Assembly: GCF_002855575.1 (NCBI RefSeq)
Contig: NZ_PKRQ01000005.1
Location: forward strand, 1 to 64,000
Direction of reading: 5' to 3'
Origin: Tabrizicola sp. TH137
Lineage (GTDB): Bacteria > Pseudomonadota > Alphaproteobacteria > Rhodobacterales > Rhodobacteraceae
Length of the DNA: 64,000 nucleotides
The notes below the pieces were generated by a model. That model was not told where the DNA came from. It did no database searches and saw nothing but the letters and a program-made list of their open reading frames with translations. Shown here one piece after another: positions 1 to 6,250 of this stretch (positions within the stretch are counted from its first letter, which is position 1; every line of letters begins with the position of its first letter). A program made the translations under genes and the position numbers.

Positions 1-46
1 GTGATCAGTTCCGTCGGCTCAGGCCCTGATCTCGACGACGCAAAGA

Positions 47-90
47 GGGGTCAATTTTGGACGCCGATAGGGGGTCAGTTTTGCGTGCCG
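47..90. repeat. Direct 20-bp repeats, probable remnant of an IS21-like terminus
   Basis: Two related 20-bp units, GGGGTCAATTTTGGACGCCG (47-66) and GGGGTCAGTTTTGCGTGCCG (71-90), lie 24 bp apart. Repeated blocks of the GGGGTCARTTTT type are characteristic of IS21-family ends, where several transposase sites are arrayed. No istA or istB gene is visible here, so this is at most a terminal fragment abutting the truncated IS3-type unit. The family assignment is from memory of such ends. Confidence 0.4.
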
Positions 91-95
91 ATTGA

Positions 96-317
96 CAGGC
101 CAGTCGTGCCTATGACCTGTCACCGTCCGAGATCGAGGGCTGGGTCGATGATGCCAAGCGGGGCATGGAGAACGCCTTGCGTGCGAACCCGCTGGAGATC
201 CGTGAGCAATACGAGAAGCAGCTGAAGGACCTGCAGGAGGCCTATGGCGAGGCCATGCTGGAGTTGCGCGCCAGAAAAAAGTTGGCGGCCCTCATGGAGC
301 GGGAGGACGACAAATGA
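96..317 (+). pseudogene. IS3-type transposase OrfA, 5'-truncated
   Basis: An open frame without a start codon runs from just after a stop (93-95) to TGA at 315-317. It encodes a charged helical C-terminal segment containing SPSEIEGWVDDAKRG and a run of Glu/Lys/Arg ending REDDK. This is the usual C-terminal part of OrfA proteins that accompany the OrfB immediately downstream. The stop overlaps the orfB start as ATGA, so the two were translationally coupled. The helix-turn-helix N-terminus is missing, and the frame is lost at the IS21-like remnant, so the element is broken and probably immobile by itself. Confidence 0.6.
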
Positions 318-1135
318 TCCGGACGCTCCATGAGGGCCTTCTGGCTGATGGGATCGCGGTGCCGCTTACCAAGCTGTGCGCCTGGTTCGGCGTGCCGCGG
401 CGGACTGTCTATTACAAGCCGACCAAGGCTGCGCCGAAGGTCGATCCCCGCTTTGCTGATCCTATCAAGGCCATGATCGAGCGGGAGCCGTCCTTCGGTT
501 ATCGAACGGTGGCTTGGCTGCTGGGCTTCAACAAGAACACGGTGCAGCGCATCTTCCAGATCAAGGGCTGGCAGGTTCGCAAGCGCCCAATCGGAATGCG
601 GCCCCGCATCGAAGCGGTGCCCTCTGTCGCCACGGCTCCGAACGAGCGCTGGTCCACCGACCTGTGCCGGGTCTGGGCGGGGCGCGACGGCTGGACCACT
701 TTGGCCCTCGTCATCGACTGTCATACCCGTGAGCTTCTGGGCTGGCATCTGTCGCGATCCGGCAAGGCAACCACTGCCGCCAGCGCATTGGAGCATGCGC
801 TAATCAGCCGGTTCGGCACCTTGGGAAAGGTCACGCGTGAGTTCCTTCTGAGGTCCGACAACGGCCTCGTCTTCACCAGCCGCCGCTACACCGCGCTGGT
901 CCGAAGCTATGGCCTGAAGCAAGAGTTCATCACGCCGCATTGCCCGCAGCAGAACGGCATGGTCGAGCGTGTGATCCGGACACTGAAAGAACAGTGCATC
1001 CACCGCCAGCGCTTCGACAGCATCCAGCACGCGACACGCGCCATCGGCGACTGGATCAGCTTCTACAACTACCGCCGCCCCCATCAGGCGCTGGACATGA
1101 AAACCCCCGCTGAGGCATTCGCATTAGCGGCTTAA
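314..1135 (+). CDS. IS3-family transposase OrfB (rve integrase domain)
   Basis: The 273-residue protein has an N-terminal HTH_21-like segment (about residues 45-90, with FGYRTVAWLL) and an rve catalytic core. The DDE triad is visible as D116 (STDLC), D182 (RSDNG) and E218 (NGMVERV), with the 35-residue spacing between the last two acids that marks IS3-family transposases. The C-terminal FYNYRRPHQAL motif is also typical. The length is normal and the frame intact, but the partner orfA upstream is truncated, so transposition would need a helper. Its ATG lies inside the stop of orfA. The protein would act on DNA, cutting and joining element ends. Confidence 0.9.
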   Translation: MIRTLHEGLLADGIAVPLTKLCAWFGVPRRTVYYKPTKAAPKVDPRFADPIKAMIEREPSFGYRTVAWLLGFNKNTVQRIFQIKGWQVRKRPIGMRPRIEAVPSVATAPNERWSTDLCRVWAGRDGWTTLALVIDCHTRELLGWHLSRSGKATTAASALEHALISRFGTLGKVTREFLLRSDNGLVFTSRRYTALVRSYGLKQEFITPHCPQQNGMVERVIRTLKEQCIHRQRFDSIQHATRAIGDWISFYNYRRPHQALDMKTPAEAFALAA

Positions 1136-1607
1136 TCTGTGCAGATTCCGCTGGGTCGATACACACCAGTGCCGTCGTTTGCGACCAGTTGACACCGGGT
1201 TTGCGTGCTACGCTGGTACCCGATGCCGATACAATTCTCCACGGCGGGCAGTGTCAGCGTGGTGGCCAGCGCCGCCGTTGATCCATAGAGGCCGAAGCAT
1301 CTCATCCCGGTCGCTTGCAGCGTCGTCTGCGAAATCAGCGTCACCAAGCTTCAGCCGCCGAGACCTACCGCGTTGCCTTGCTAGCACGCCCAGCCTGCGG
1401 AAGGCCAAGCCTGCGGATCGCTGCTCGGCCGCCGAATCCGCCACCGCCGCCGAGGTAAGACGCCAGTGTGTATCATGCCGCACGTTGCCGCGCTTCCGAC
1501 GCAAGATCGCGCACTGCTGTGCCAACACTTGGATTTCGACTTTTGAACCCTTGAAGCTGACTGCAGCAGCTCCCAGATCTTTCACAGGATCGTGAGGAGG
1601 GTGAACC
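1136..1607. other. Gene-poor stretch downstream of the IS3-type transposase
   Basis: I see no convincing gene. An open frame on each strand covers part of it, but both encode Ser/Arg/Pro-rich low-complexity protein with no recognisable motif and no ribosome binding site. It may be decayed element or ancestral DNA. The only functional signal is the Shine-Dalgarno GAGGAGG at 1594-1600 that serves the small gene starting at 1608. Confidence 0.5.
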
Positions 1608-1889
1608 ATGGGCGTTGTTTCGAAGACTTTGTTCCAGACAGCAAAGAGAACTGGCGCTGCTGCGGTCGCTGCAGTCGGAGGCAGTGCTGCTCTGAAGGCG
1701 GCAGGAATTTCTGCTGTAAGGCATGTCGGTGGGAAGTGGATCGCGACGAAGGCTGGTCTGTATCTCGCCGGAACGATCGGTGCTCCTGCAGCAGGAGTTG
1801 TGGCGGCACCAGCGGTCGCCGCTGGATTGGCCTTGGCGACGGTCGCATTAGCCGCTGGAGCGGCAATTGCTGCGTCTCGCGGTTTGTGA
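1608..1889 (+). CDS. Small alanine/glycine-rich hydrophobic protein, function unknown
   Basis: I do not recognise this 93-residue protein. A strong Shine-Dalgarno (GAGGAGG, 1594-1600) sits 7 nt before the ATG, the best evidence that it is translated. The N-terminal third is basic (FQTAKRTG; RHVGGKW). Residues about 48-90 form one or two hydrophobic Ala/Gly/Val segments (GAPAAGVVAAPAVAAGLAL and LATVALAAGAAIAAS) without charged residues, so it should insert in or lie on a membrane. Size and composition would fit a small membrane peptide, a holin-like or bacteriocin-like product, or a phage/plasmid accessory protein, but nothing here settles that. It stands alone between two insertion elements. 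Confidence 0.5.
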   Translation: MGVVSKTLFQTAKRTGAAAVAAVGGSAALKAAGISAVRHVGGKWIATKAGLYLAGTIGAPAAGVVAAPAVAAGLALATVALAAGAAIAASRGL

Positions 1890-2057
1890 TTGCACCATCC
1901 AGTTCATCTCTTGACCCGCAATAACCCGACCCGTTTCACGCGATAAATGATCCGACCCCCAGCGTTTAACCGCGCGGAGGCAGAGTTGTCCGGCTTCGCT
2001 CCGGGTGACGGGCTGGTTTCCTACCCATGTTTTCGTTGACGCACGCATCGTTCATTC
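1890..2057. other. Short intergenic segment before the IS3 element
   Basis: No gene is supported. On the minus strand the segment contains two similar blocks, GGGTCGGATCATTTATCGCG and GGGTCGGGTTATTGCGGGTC, that resemble the repeated terminal blocks of IS21-like elements. It may therefore be another element scar. It ends at the target duplication of the IS3-family element. Confidence 0.3.
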
Positions 2058-2061
2058 AGAG
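2058..2061. repeat. AGAG target-site duplication of the IS3 element (left copy)
   Basis: AGAG here and again at 4946-4949, immediately outside the two TGACCT inverted-repeat ends. A four-base duplication of this kind shows the element arrived by transposition and that no flanking deletion has since removed either junction. Confidence 0.85.
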
Positions 2062-2087
2062 TGACCTGCCCCCCGGTCGTCCCTCGT

Positions 2088-2435
2088 TCATAACGAGAGT
2101 CCTTTGGGTTGATAGTGGTCGGTTTCGGGTTGGGCAAGCGCGCCGGGTGCGGCGCCCTCAGATTGCTCAAGCGCCCGGCGGGCTTCTGCCGGAGTCTTGT
2201 TGGCGAGCGAGGAATGCGGCCTGACGTGGTTGTAGTCGTAGCGCCAGAGGGCCAGTTTGCGGCGAGCTTCTGCCAGGCTGTCGAAGATTTCCTCGTTCAG
2301 ACATTCGTCGCGCAGGCTGCCGTTGAAGGACTCGATGTAGCCATTCTGCTGCGGCTTTCCGGGGTCGATGTAGTGCCATTCTACACCGTTCTCGTTTGCC
2401 CATTTCAGGATCGCCTTGCTGGTGAACTCGGTCCC
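2088..2435 (-). pseudogene. IS3 OrfB, 3' fragment (downstream of the IS1111-type insertion)
   Basis: Read on the minus strand from the insertion point, the frame gives [17 protein letters not shown], then [19 protein letters not shown] and [14 protein letters not shown], the C-terminal half of an IS3 OrfB with the catalytic Glu in YIESFNG. It ends in TGA at 2088-2090. It joins in frame to the 5' fragment ending IVSDN when the IS1111-type element is removed, which recreates the conserved SDNGTEFTS motif. As it stands the fragment has no start and is non-functional. Confidence 0.9.
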
Positions 2436-2440
2436 GTAGC

Positions 2441-2456
2441 ATGTTGGGAATGGAAT
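2441..2456 (+). repeat. IS1111-type subterminal inverted repeat, left
   Basis: ATGTTGGGAATGGAAT matches the complement of 4051-4066 (ATGTCGGGAACGATTT) at 12 of 16 positions, and lies only a few bases inside the element edge, as in IS1111 elements. Confidence 0.75.
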
Positions 2457-2470
2457 GACGCGCCGTTAAG

Positions 2471-2522
2471 GGTTATGGCCGCCTGCGCAGCCTCCAAGAC
2501 TGCGCAGCAGGCGGCCATAACC
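2471..2522 (+). promoter_or_regulatory. Strong hairpin in the left end of the IS1111-type element
   Basis: GGTTATGGCCGCCTG (2471-2485) pairs perfectly with CAGGCGGCCATAACC (2508-2522). A further CGCAG/CTGCG helix continues inside after a 3-nt bulge, leaving a 9-nt loop. No U-run follows. Such a stem upstream of a transposase could block read-through from outside promoters, or could be a recombinase recognition or RNA feature. Confidence 0.7.
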
Positions 2523-2530
2523 GGGTCTCA

Positions 2531-2572
2531 GGTCTCTATGGTGGTTTAGCGAACCACACCACAGAGGAGACC
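2531..2572 (+). promoter_or_regulatory. Hairpin that would sequester the transposase Shine-Dalgarno
   Basis: GGTCTC (2531-2536) pairs with GAGACC (2567-2572), and GTGGTT (2541-2546) with AACCAC (2552-2557). The transposase Shine-Dalgarno GAGGAG (2564-2569) lies in the closing strand, 5 nt before the ATG at 2577. Transcripts that enter from outside would fold and hide the site, as known for several transposases such as IS10; the parallel here is inference. Confidence 0.55.
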
Positions 2573-2576
2573 GGCT

Positions 2577-3860
2577 ATGGCCAAGGTTGAGCAAACTTCG
2601 GATGCCCGCGTTCTGGTAGGCATCGACATTTCCAAACACCGGCACGAGGTGCTGATCGCCGTGCCCGGCAAGTCGCGGAGGCGCCGGACGACGGTGCTGA
2701 ACACTGCCGAGGATTATCGCCGTCTGATCGCTGCTTTGCTTGAGTATGGCCTACCGGTCACTATCGGCTTCGAGGCGACGGGCAACTATCACCGGGCGCT
2801 GATGTTCGCCCTCGGGGCCGCGGGATTCGATCTGAAGCTCGTGTCGTCCGTCGCTCTCGCCCGCACGCGGGAGGCGCTGCACAACAGCTGGGACAAGAAC
2901 GATCCCAAGGATGCGCAGGTCATTCTGCGGATGCTGGAGATCGGGGCTGTCCAAGTCTTTCACGATCCGCTGGTCGCCGGCACTTGCGACATTCAGGAAC
3001 TGTCGAAGACCTACGAGATGGTCGCGCGGTCAAAGACGGAACTGTGGCATCGTATCTTGACCCATTACCTGCCACTGTATTTTCCCGAGGCGGACCGGTT
3101 CCATCGTAGCTCTCGTGGAGACTGGTTCTTGGCGTTCCTTGAGGCCTTTCCGTCTCCTCACATGATCACCGCCATGGACAAGGACGCCTTTATCGAGGCT
3201 GCTTGGCCGGTGATTGGTCGCCGCGTCGGCAAGGCGACGTTGTTGGCGGATATCTACGAGACATCAAAGACTTCCGTGGGCTTGCCCGTCGCGCCAGACT
3301 CCGATGCAATACGGATGTTCCGCCTCGTTCTGGCGCAGGGACGCAGCCTTGTCCAGCAGCGCAATGCCATTGAAGATCGTGCGGCAGAGCTGCTGGCCGA
3401 CCATCCAGATTATCAGCTGCTGCGCACGATACCCGGGATCGGGCCTGTCAATGCGCTGGCCGTTCTGGCCGAAGCCGGTGATCTGCGCCGCTTTCGTCAT
3501 CACCGTCAGTTTCTGAAGTTTTGCGGCATGGACTTGGCCACTGTGCAATCCGGCGTGTTCCGCGGACGAAGCAAGATCTCGAAGTATGGCAATGCCCGAC
3601 TGCGCCGCACGCTCTGGTTGGCCAGTCAGGCCGCTGTACTGAAGCCCGCCAACAGCTTCCGCGACAAGTTCGAGCGCTATATTGCACAGGATCGCCACAA
3701 CCCCGATCTGCGCCGCAAGGCCTATACGGCCATCGCCGCGAAGATGGCCCGCACCATTCACGCCGTGATCAAATCCGGCGAACCCTATCGCCCCTTCTTC
3801 GAAGGGGTGAGCCCAGGCGGAAGGACCCCTCTCTGTAGAGCCGTGGAGGCAGCTTCCTGA
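2577..3860 (+). CDS. IS110/IS1111-family transposase (DEDD recombinase)
   Basis: The 427-residue protein has an N-terminal DEDD RuvC-like domain with D17 (GIDISK), E66 (GFEATGN), D109 and D112 (KNDPKDAQ), all intact. A C-terminal Tnp20 domain has the HhH-like PGIGP (286-290) and the conserved SKISKYGN stretch (332-339), preceded by S325, where this family places its catalytic serine. Length and motif order are normal and the frame is complete, so the element may be active. It sits inside IS3 orfB, on the opposite strand. Members of this family recombine with the aid of a bridge RNA made from a non-coding end of the element. Translation may be held down by the hairpin over its ribosome binding site. 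Confidence 0.92.
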   Translation: MAKVEQTSDARVLVGIDISKHRHEVLIAVPGKSRRRRTTVLNTAEDYRRLIAALLEYGLPVTIGFEATGNYHRALMFALGAAGFDLKLVSSVALARTREALHNSWDKNDPKDAQVILRMLEIGAVQVFHDPLVAGTCDIQELSKTYEMVARSKTELWHRILTHYLPLYFPEADRFHRSSRGDWFLAFLEAFPSPHMITAMDKDAFIEAAWPVIGRRVGKATLLADIYETSKTSVGLPVAPDSDAIRMFRLVLAQGRSLVQQRNAIEDRAAELLADHPDYQLLRTIPGIGPVNALAVLAEAGDLRRFRHHRQFLKFCGMDLATVQSGVFRGRSKISKYGNARLRRTLWLASQAAVLKPANSFRDKFERYIAQDRHNPDLRRKAYTAIAAKMARTIHAVIKSGEPYRPFFEGVSPGGRTPLCRAVEAAS

Positions 3861-4060
3861 CCTCGTAGATAATGTTCGGGCCTTCCGCTTGGGATTTAGG
3901 ATCTCGTCTTGAGGACGGTGAGGGCGGCATCTGGGCCGACCCTGTATTTGCTATGGAAGAGACCACTTCTTGACGGCGGAGCCCGCCTGGGCAACCATTC
4001 AACAGGCATCCGGTCGCTCGGATGCACAGTGATCTGATGCCTCAAACGGCAAATCGTTCC
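3861..4060 (+). ncRNA. Candidate bridge RNA region in the right end of the IS1111-type element
   Basis: About 200 bp between the transposase stop and the right inverted repeat contain no gene but several possible stem-loops, for example CATCCG/CGGATG (4007-4024) and ATCTCGTC/GACGGTGA-like pairing near 3901-3924. In the IS1111 branch the bridge RNA is encoded in this 3' non-coding end. The location therefore supports the call, but I cannot verify guide loops by eye. A target loop should match the insertion context GGTCCCGTTGTC. Confidence 0.45.
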
Positions 4061-4605
4061 CGACATAGGACGTTGTCACTGACGATGCAGCCAGGTTTGC
4101 CGTAAATTCTGACCAGCGCATCCAGTTCCCGCGCCACTCTGGCCCCCGAGATGCTCGTGTCGGCGATCAGCGCCAGGTTCTCGCGGCAGCAGTCGTCGTT
4201 GACAGCCAGGATACGGAACTTCCGGCAGGCCCCGAACGTGTCGGACAGGAAGTCCAAGGACCAGCGCTGGTTTGGCCTCAACGGCGCTGGCATTGGCGTC
4301 CGGCTGCCACGTGCCCTCTTGCGACCACGCCTGCGACGCACCGACAGGCCCTCTTCCCGGTAGATGCGGTAAAGCTTCTTCTCGTTCATGATCATGCCTT
4401 TGCGCTCCAGCAGGATGCCCACGCGCCGATACCCGAAGCGCCGGCGCTTCTCGGCGATCCTGTGCATCTCCTCACGGATTTCCGGGTTATCGGGCGGCCT
4501 CTCACGCCGCACCGTCTTCGGATCGACACCGATCAGCACACAGGCCCGACGCTGAGAGATCGGATGATCCTTCAGCGCCCGCAGCACCGCGTCCCGCCGT
4601 TGCAC
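4042..4605 (-). pseudogene. IS3 OrfB, 5' fragment (upstream of the IS1111-type insertion)
   Basis: The fragment begins with the HTH_21-like region (RFGYRRVGILL) and the start of the rve domain (NQRWSLDFLSDTF, with the first catalytic Asp; LAVNDDCCREN). It runs to CIVSDN, the second catalytic Asp. Beyond 4071 the frame leaves the IS3 element and reads a few codons of the IS1111-type element to a chance stop. It would normally be made as an OrfAB fusion through -1 frameshifting at 4620-4626. The catalytic Glu is missing here, being in the 3' fragment at 2088-2435, so this copy is inactive. Confidence 0.9.
4051..4066 (-). repeat. IS1111-type subterminal inverted repeat, right
   Basis: On the minus strand this reads ATGTCGGGAACGATTT, matching the left repeat at 2441-2456. 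It lies 5 bp inside the element edge that was deduced from the split orfB. Confidence 0.75.
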
Positions 4606-4613
4606 CGGCGTCG

Positions 4614-4877
4614 TCAGGGCTTTCCCAGGAGATCCTTCAGAACCACATTGTCGAGCATAGCATCCGCCAGCAGGCGCTTCAGCTTCGCGTTCTCGTCCTC
4701 AAGCTGCTTCAGCCGTTTCGCGTCGGACAGGTCCATCCCGCCATACTTGGCCTTCAGCTTGTAGAAGGTCGCCGGGCTCAGCCCGTGCTTCCGGCACAAC
4801 TCGGAGGTCGGCAAACCTGCCTCCTGCTCTTTGATCATCCCGATGATTTGGGCTTCGGTGAAACGGCTTTTCCTCAT
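4614..4877 (-). CDS. IS3-family transposase OrfA (HTH_8-like)
   Basis: The 87-residue protein has the standard IS3/IS911 OrfA layout: an N-terminal helix-turn-helix (residues about 5-45; FTEAQIIGMIKEQEAG, then LCRKHGLSPATFYKLKAKYG) and a C-terminal leucine-zipper-like coiled coil (LKQLEDENAKLKRLLAD). It ends LLGKP with TGA at 4614-4616. OrfA recognises the element ends and, through frameshifting, supplies the DNA-binding part of OrfAB. It appears intact although its orfB partner is split, so it could still act as an inhibitor or helper for related copies elsewhere. Confidence 0.92.
   Translation of the reverse strand: MRKSRFTEAQIIGMIKEQEAGLPTSELCRKHGLSPATFYKLKAKYGGMDLSDAKRLKQLEDENAKLKRLLADAMLDNVVLKDLLGKP
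4620..4626 (-). promoter_or_regulatory. -1 ribosomal frameshift heptamer G GGA AAG
   Basis: Read on the minus strand in the orfA frame the sequence is CTG GGA AAG CCC TGA. The heptamer GGGAAAG fits X XXY YYZ, and slipping back one base places ribosomes in the orfB frame (AAA GCC CTG ACG). This is the classic way IS3 elements make OrfAB. Confidence 0.7.
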
Positions 4878-4945
4878 GTCGTCTGCTCCTTTTCAGATTG
4901 GGCAGACTCTACATCACGGCGAGGGAACTTCCGGGGGGCAGGTCA

Positions 4946-4949
4946 AGAG
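4946..4949. repeat. AGAG target-site duplication of the IS3 element (right copy)
   Basis: Second copy of AGAG, directly outside the right inverted repeat that ends at 4945. It matches 2058-2061. Confidence 0.85.
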
Positions 4950-4978
4950 CAGCGTTGCTGCCTTTCTGAGAACGACGC

Positions 4979-5266
4979 CTAACGTGCAGACAGGTAATCC
5001 GCAGATACGTATCCGGTCAGGCTTGGAGCGTCTGCGAGGGAGACCCTGCACCACAGCTGGCCAACCTCTGTCACACAGTCGCGACGGATCAGTTCTGTCC
5101 CGTCGGGTAAGCCAGCAATTACCTTGAAACCGAGCCCGGGTCCGGCCCTGAGCTTTAGTAGTTCGTCGGGCCCGGCGCGGTCGACCACAACCCGGTCACC
5201 TGTCCCTCCCACGCAGCCAGCCAAGAATGTGAGGGTGAGTAGCGCAGTAAAGATGATCCGGATCAT
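4979..5266 (-). CDS. Small SH3-domain lipoprotein
   Basis: A signal peptide with a lipobox (TFLAGC) puts the mature protein on a membrane, exported through Sec and lipidated at the Cys. The rest (about 75 residues) is a bacterial SH3-like domain: LKLRAGPGLGFKVIAGLPDG, a conserved Trp in LWCRVSL, and GYVSADYL at the end, the typical SH3_3 pattern for envelope or cell-wall binding. I start it at MIRIIFTAL (5266) because this gives a normal signal peptide; an upstream ATG would add 11 basic residues. The IS3 element landed 30 bp past its stop. The ligand is unknown. Confidence 0.75.
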   Translation of the reverse strand: MIRIIFTALLTLTFLAGCVGGTGDRVVVDRAGPDELLKLRAGPGLGFKVIAGLPDGTELIRRDCVTEVGQLWCRVSLADAPSLTGYVSADYLSAR

Positions 5267-5377
5267 GATTGGTCTCGATCTTCCTTGTCTGCGTGCCATT
5301 GATCTCTTGACTGCTTTCCGCGCATGGAAAATTTGCTTTCGTGATCAGATCAATGCGGTCACGAGCCGCATGAGAAC

Positions 5378-6217
5378 CTAGTTGGCGTTCAGCCCGTGCG
5401 CCCGTGCACCGAGTTTTTCCTTCCAGAACGCTTCTCGAGCCACAATGTCAGAAAGCGCCATGTCGGGCGACGCGATCTCGAGGATCGATACCGTGTAATC
5501 TCGATGCCCTCTAGCGCGCAACAACGCGTTTCCACCGTGGCCATTCGCGAGATATGACCGCCATCGCCCAATGAAGCCATCCGCCCCTGCCGCAGACCCA
5601 ACGTACTGTTCGCCCGCAGCCGTCACAAGAAGATAGACCCCTCGGACACTTTCCAAAGCACCAATCCATGACTGAGGAAAGGTTGGGATTTCGCTGATCT
5701 GGGCTCCGAAGGTTGAAAACCCAGGGAATGGTGGCTCGTAAGGCTGCTGCCGTATCTCCAGGATTTCCTTCTCGTTTCTGCTTGCCCACTGGGACCATGC
5801 ACGTGTGCCTGTACCCCAGCGAACCAAAAGGCGCTCAGCAAATGCAGTAGTGGCCGGCAACCAGCGCAGATCAAACGCTTCCAATCCCGGGCGCCCATAC
5901 TCGGTTTGCAGCACTGCATCATCTAGAAGTACCGGAAGGCGCTGTTCGTCCCAAACCCAACGGTCAAGGATCTCGGTTACCCCCAAGAACCAAGCAGTCG
6001 CTGTTCCGTCGGACAAAGCCGGACCCGGGATGAAATGGCAGGCAAAGCTAACGTCGGCATAAGGGGAGCTGGCCTTTTTCTGGAAGCTGGCAAAGCATCC
6101 AAAGGCCAGATGCCCCCCACGCCTCCATGCTTGCACACCCCTTAGGTCATGCCGCAGTAACCGCGACTCTTTTGGCACAACCCCAATTCGATCCAGAAAC
6201 TCGTTCAACGTGAACAT
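5378..6217 (-). CDS. GIY-YIG nuclease-domain protein with unknown N-terminal domain
   Basis: The 279-residue protein has a C-terminal GIY-YIG domain (about 190-279). GVYLLV (193-198), QYVGSA (204-209), GRWRSY (217-222, catalytic Arg), E262 (REAFWKEKLG, metal-binding Glu) and the final GLNAN Asn residues are all present, so it should be a competent endonuclease. Residues 1-185 are not a domain I recognise (RGVQAWRRGGHLAFG; TEILDRWVW) and may give specificity. The gene follows the DUF429 gene by 33 bp on the same strand, as if co-transcribed, in lower-GC DNA between mobile elements and metal resistance genes. That setting suggests a role in mobile-element conflict or DNA processing; this is inference. 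Confidence 0.75.
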   Translation of the reverse strand: MFTLNEFLDRIGVVPKESRLLRHDLRGVQAWRRGGHLAFGCFASFQKKASSPYADVSFACHFIPGPALSDGTATAWFLGVTEILDRWVWDEQRLPVLLDDAVLQTEYGRPGLEAFDLRWLPATTAFAERLLVRWGTGTRAWSQWASRNEKEILEIRQQPYEPPFPGFSTFGAQISEIPTFPQSWIGALESVRGVYLLVTAAGEQYVGSAAGADGFIGRWRSYLANGHGGNALLRARGHRDYTVSILEIASPDMALSDIVAREAFWKEKLGARAHGLNAN

Positions 6218-6250
6218 GCATCACCCTTTGAAATAGCAACGGACAGAAGC

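Larger units (their letters stand above)
2436..4071 (+). mobile_element. IS110/IS1111-type insertion sequence nested in the IS3 element
   Basis: The boundaries come from rejoining the split IS3 orfB: plus-strand GGTCC-CGT at 2430-2437 and CGT-TGTC at 4071-4077 fuse to GGTCCCGTTGTC, so the insert is 1636 bp with up to 3 bp of ambiguity (CGT). Subterminal inverted repeats are ATGTTGGGAATGGAAT (2441-2456) and, on the other strand, ATGTCGGGAACGATTT (4051-4066). Short subterminal repeats with no target duplication are the hallmark of the IS1111 branch of IS110. It carries one transposase, a strong hairpin at the left end and a structured non-coding right end. Confidence 0.85.
2062..4945 (-). mobile_element. 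IS3-family insertion sequence, interrupted by an IS1111-type element
   Basis: Both ends carry the inverted repeat TGACCTGCCCCCCGG (left end from 2062; right end, complement, to 4945), continuing as a weaker match through CCCTCG. A perfect 4-bp target duplication AGAG flanks it (2058-2061 and 4946-4949). Subtracting the 1636-bp insert leaves 1248 bp, normal for IS3. It encodes OrfA and OrfB on the minus strand with a -1 slippery site between them. TGACCTGCC ends with a 4-bp duplication fit the IS407-like branch of the family. The original target was the DNA just downstream of the SH3 lipoprotein gene. Confidence 0.9.

Noticed and set aside
1179-1595. 138-codon frame upstream of the small hydrophobic gene
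   Set aside because: No Shine-Dalgarno, no motif, Ser/Arg/Ala-rich; it only shares its stop with the ribosome site of the next gene.
2109-2549. 146-codon plus-strand frame
   Set aside because: It crosses the IS3/IS1111 junction antisense to the orfB 3' fragment, so it cannot be a natural gene.
3769-4002. Small minus-strand frame in the right end of the IS1111-type element
   Set aside because: It lies in the structured non-coding end and has no coding signs.
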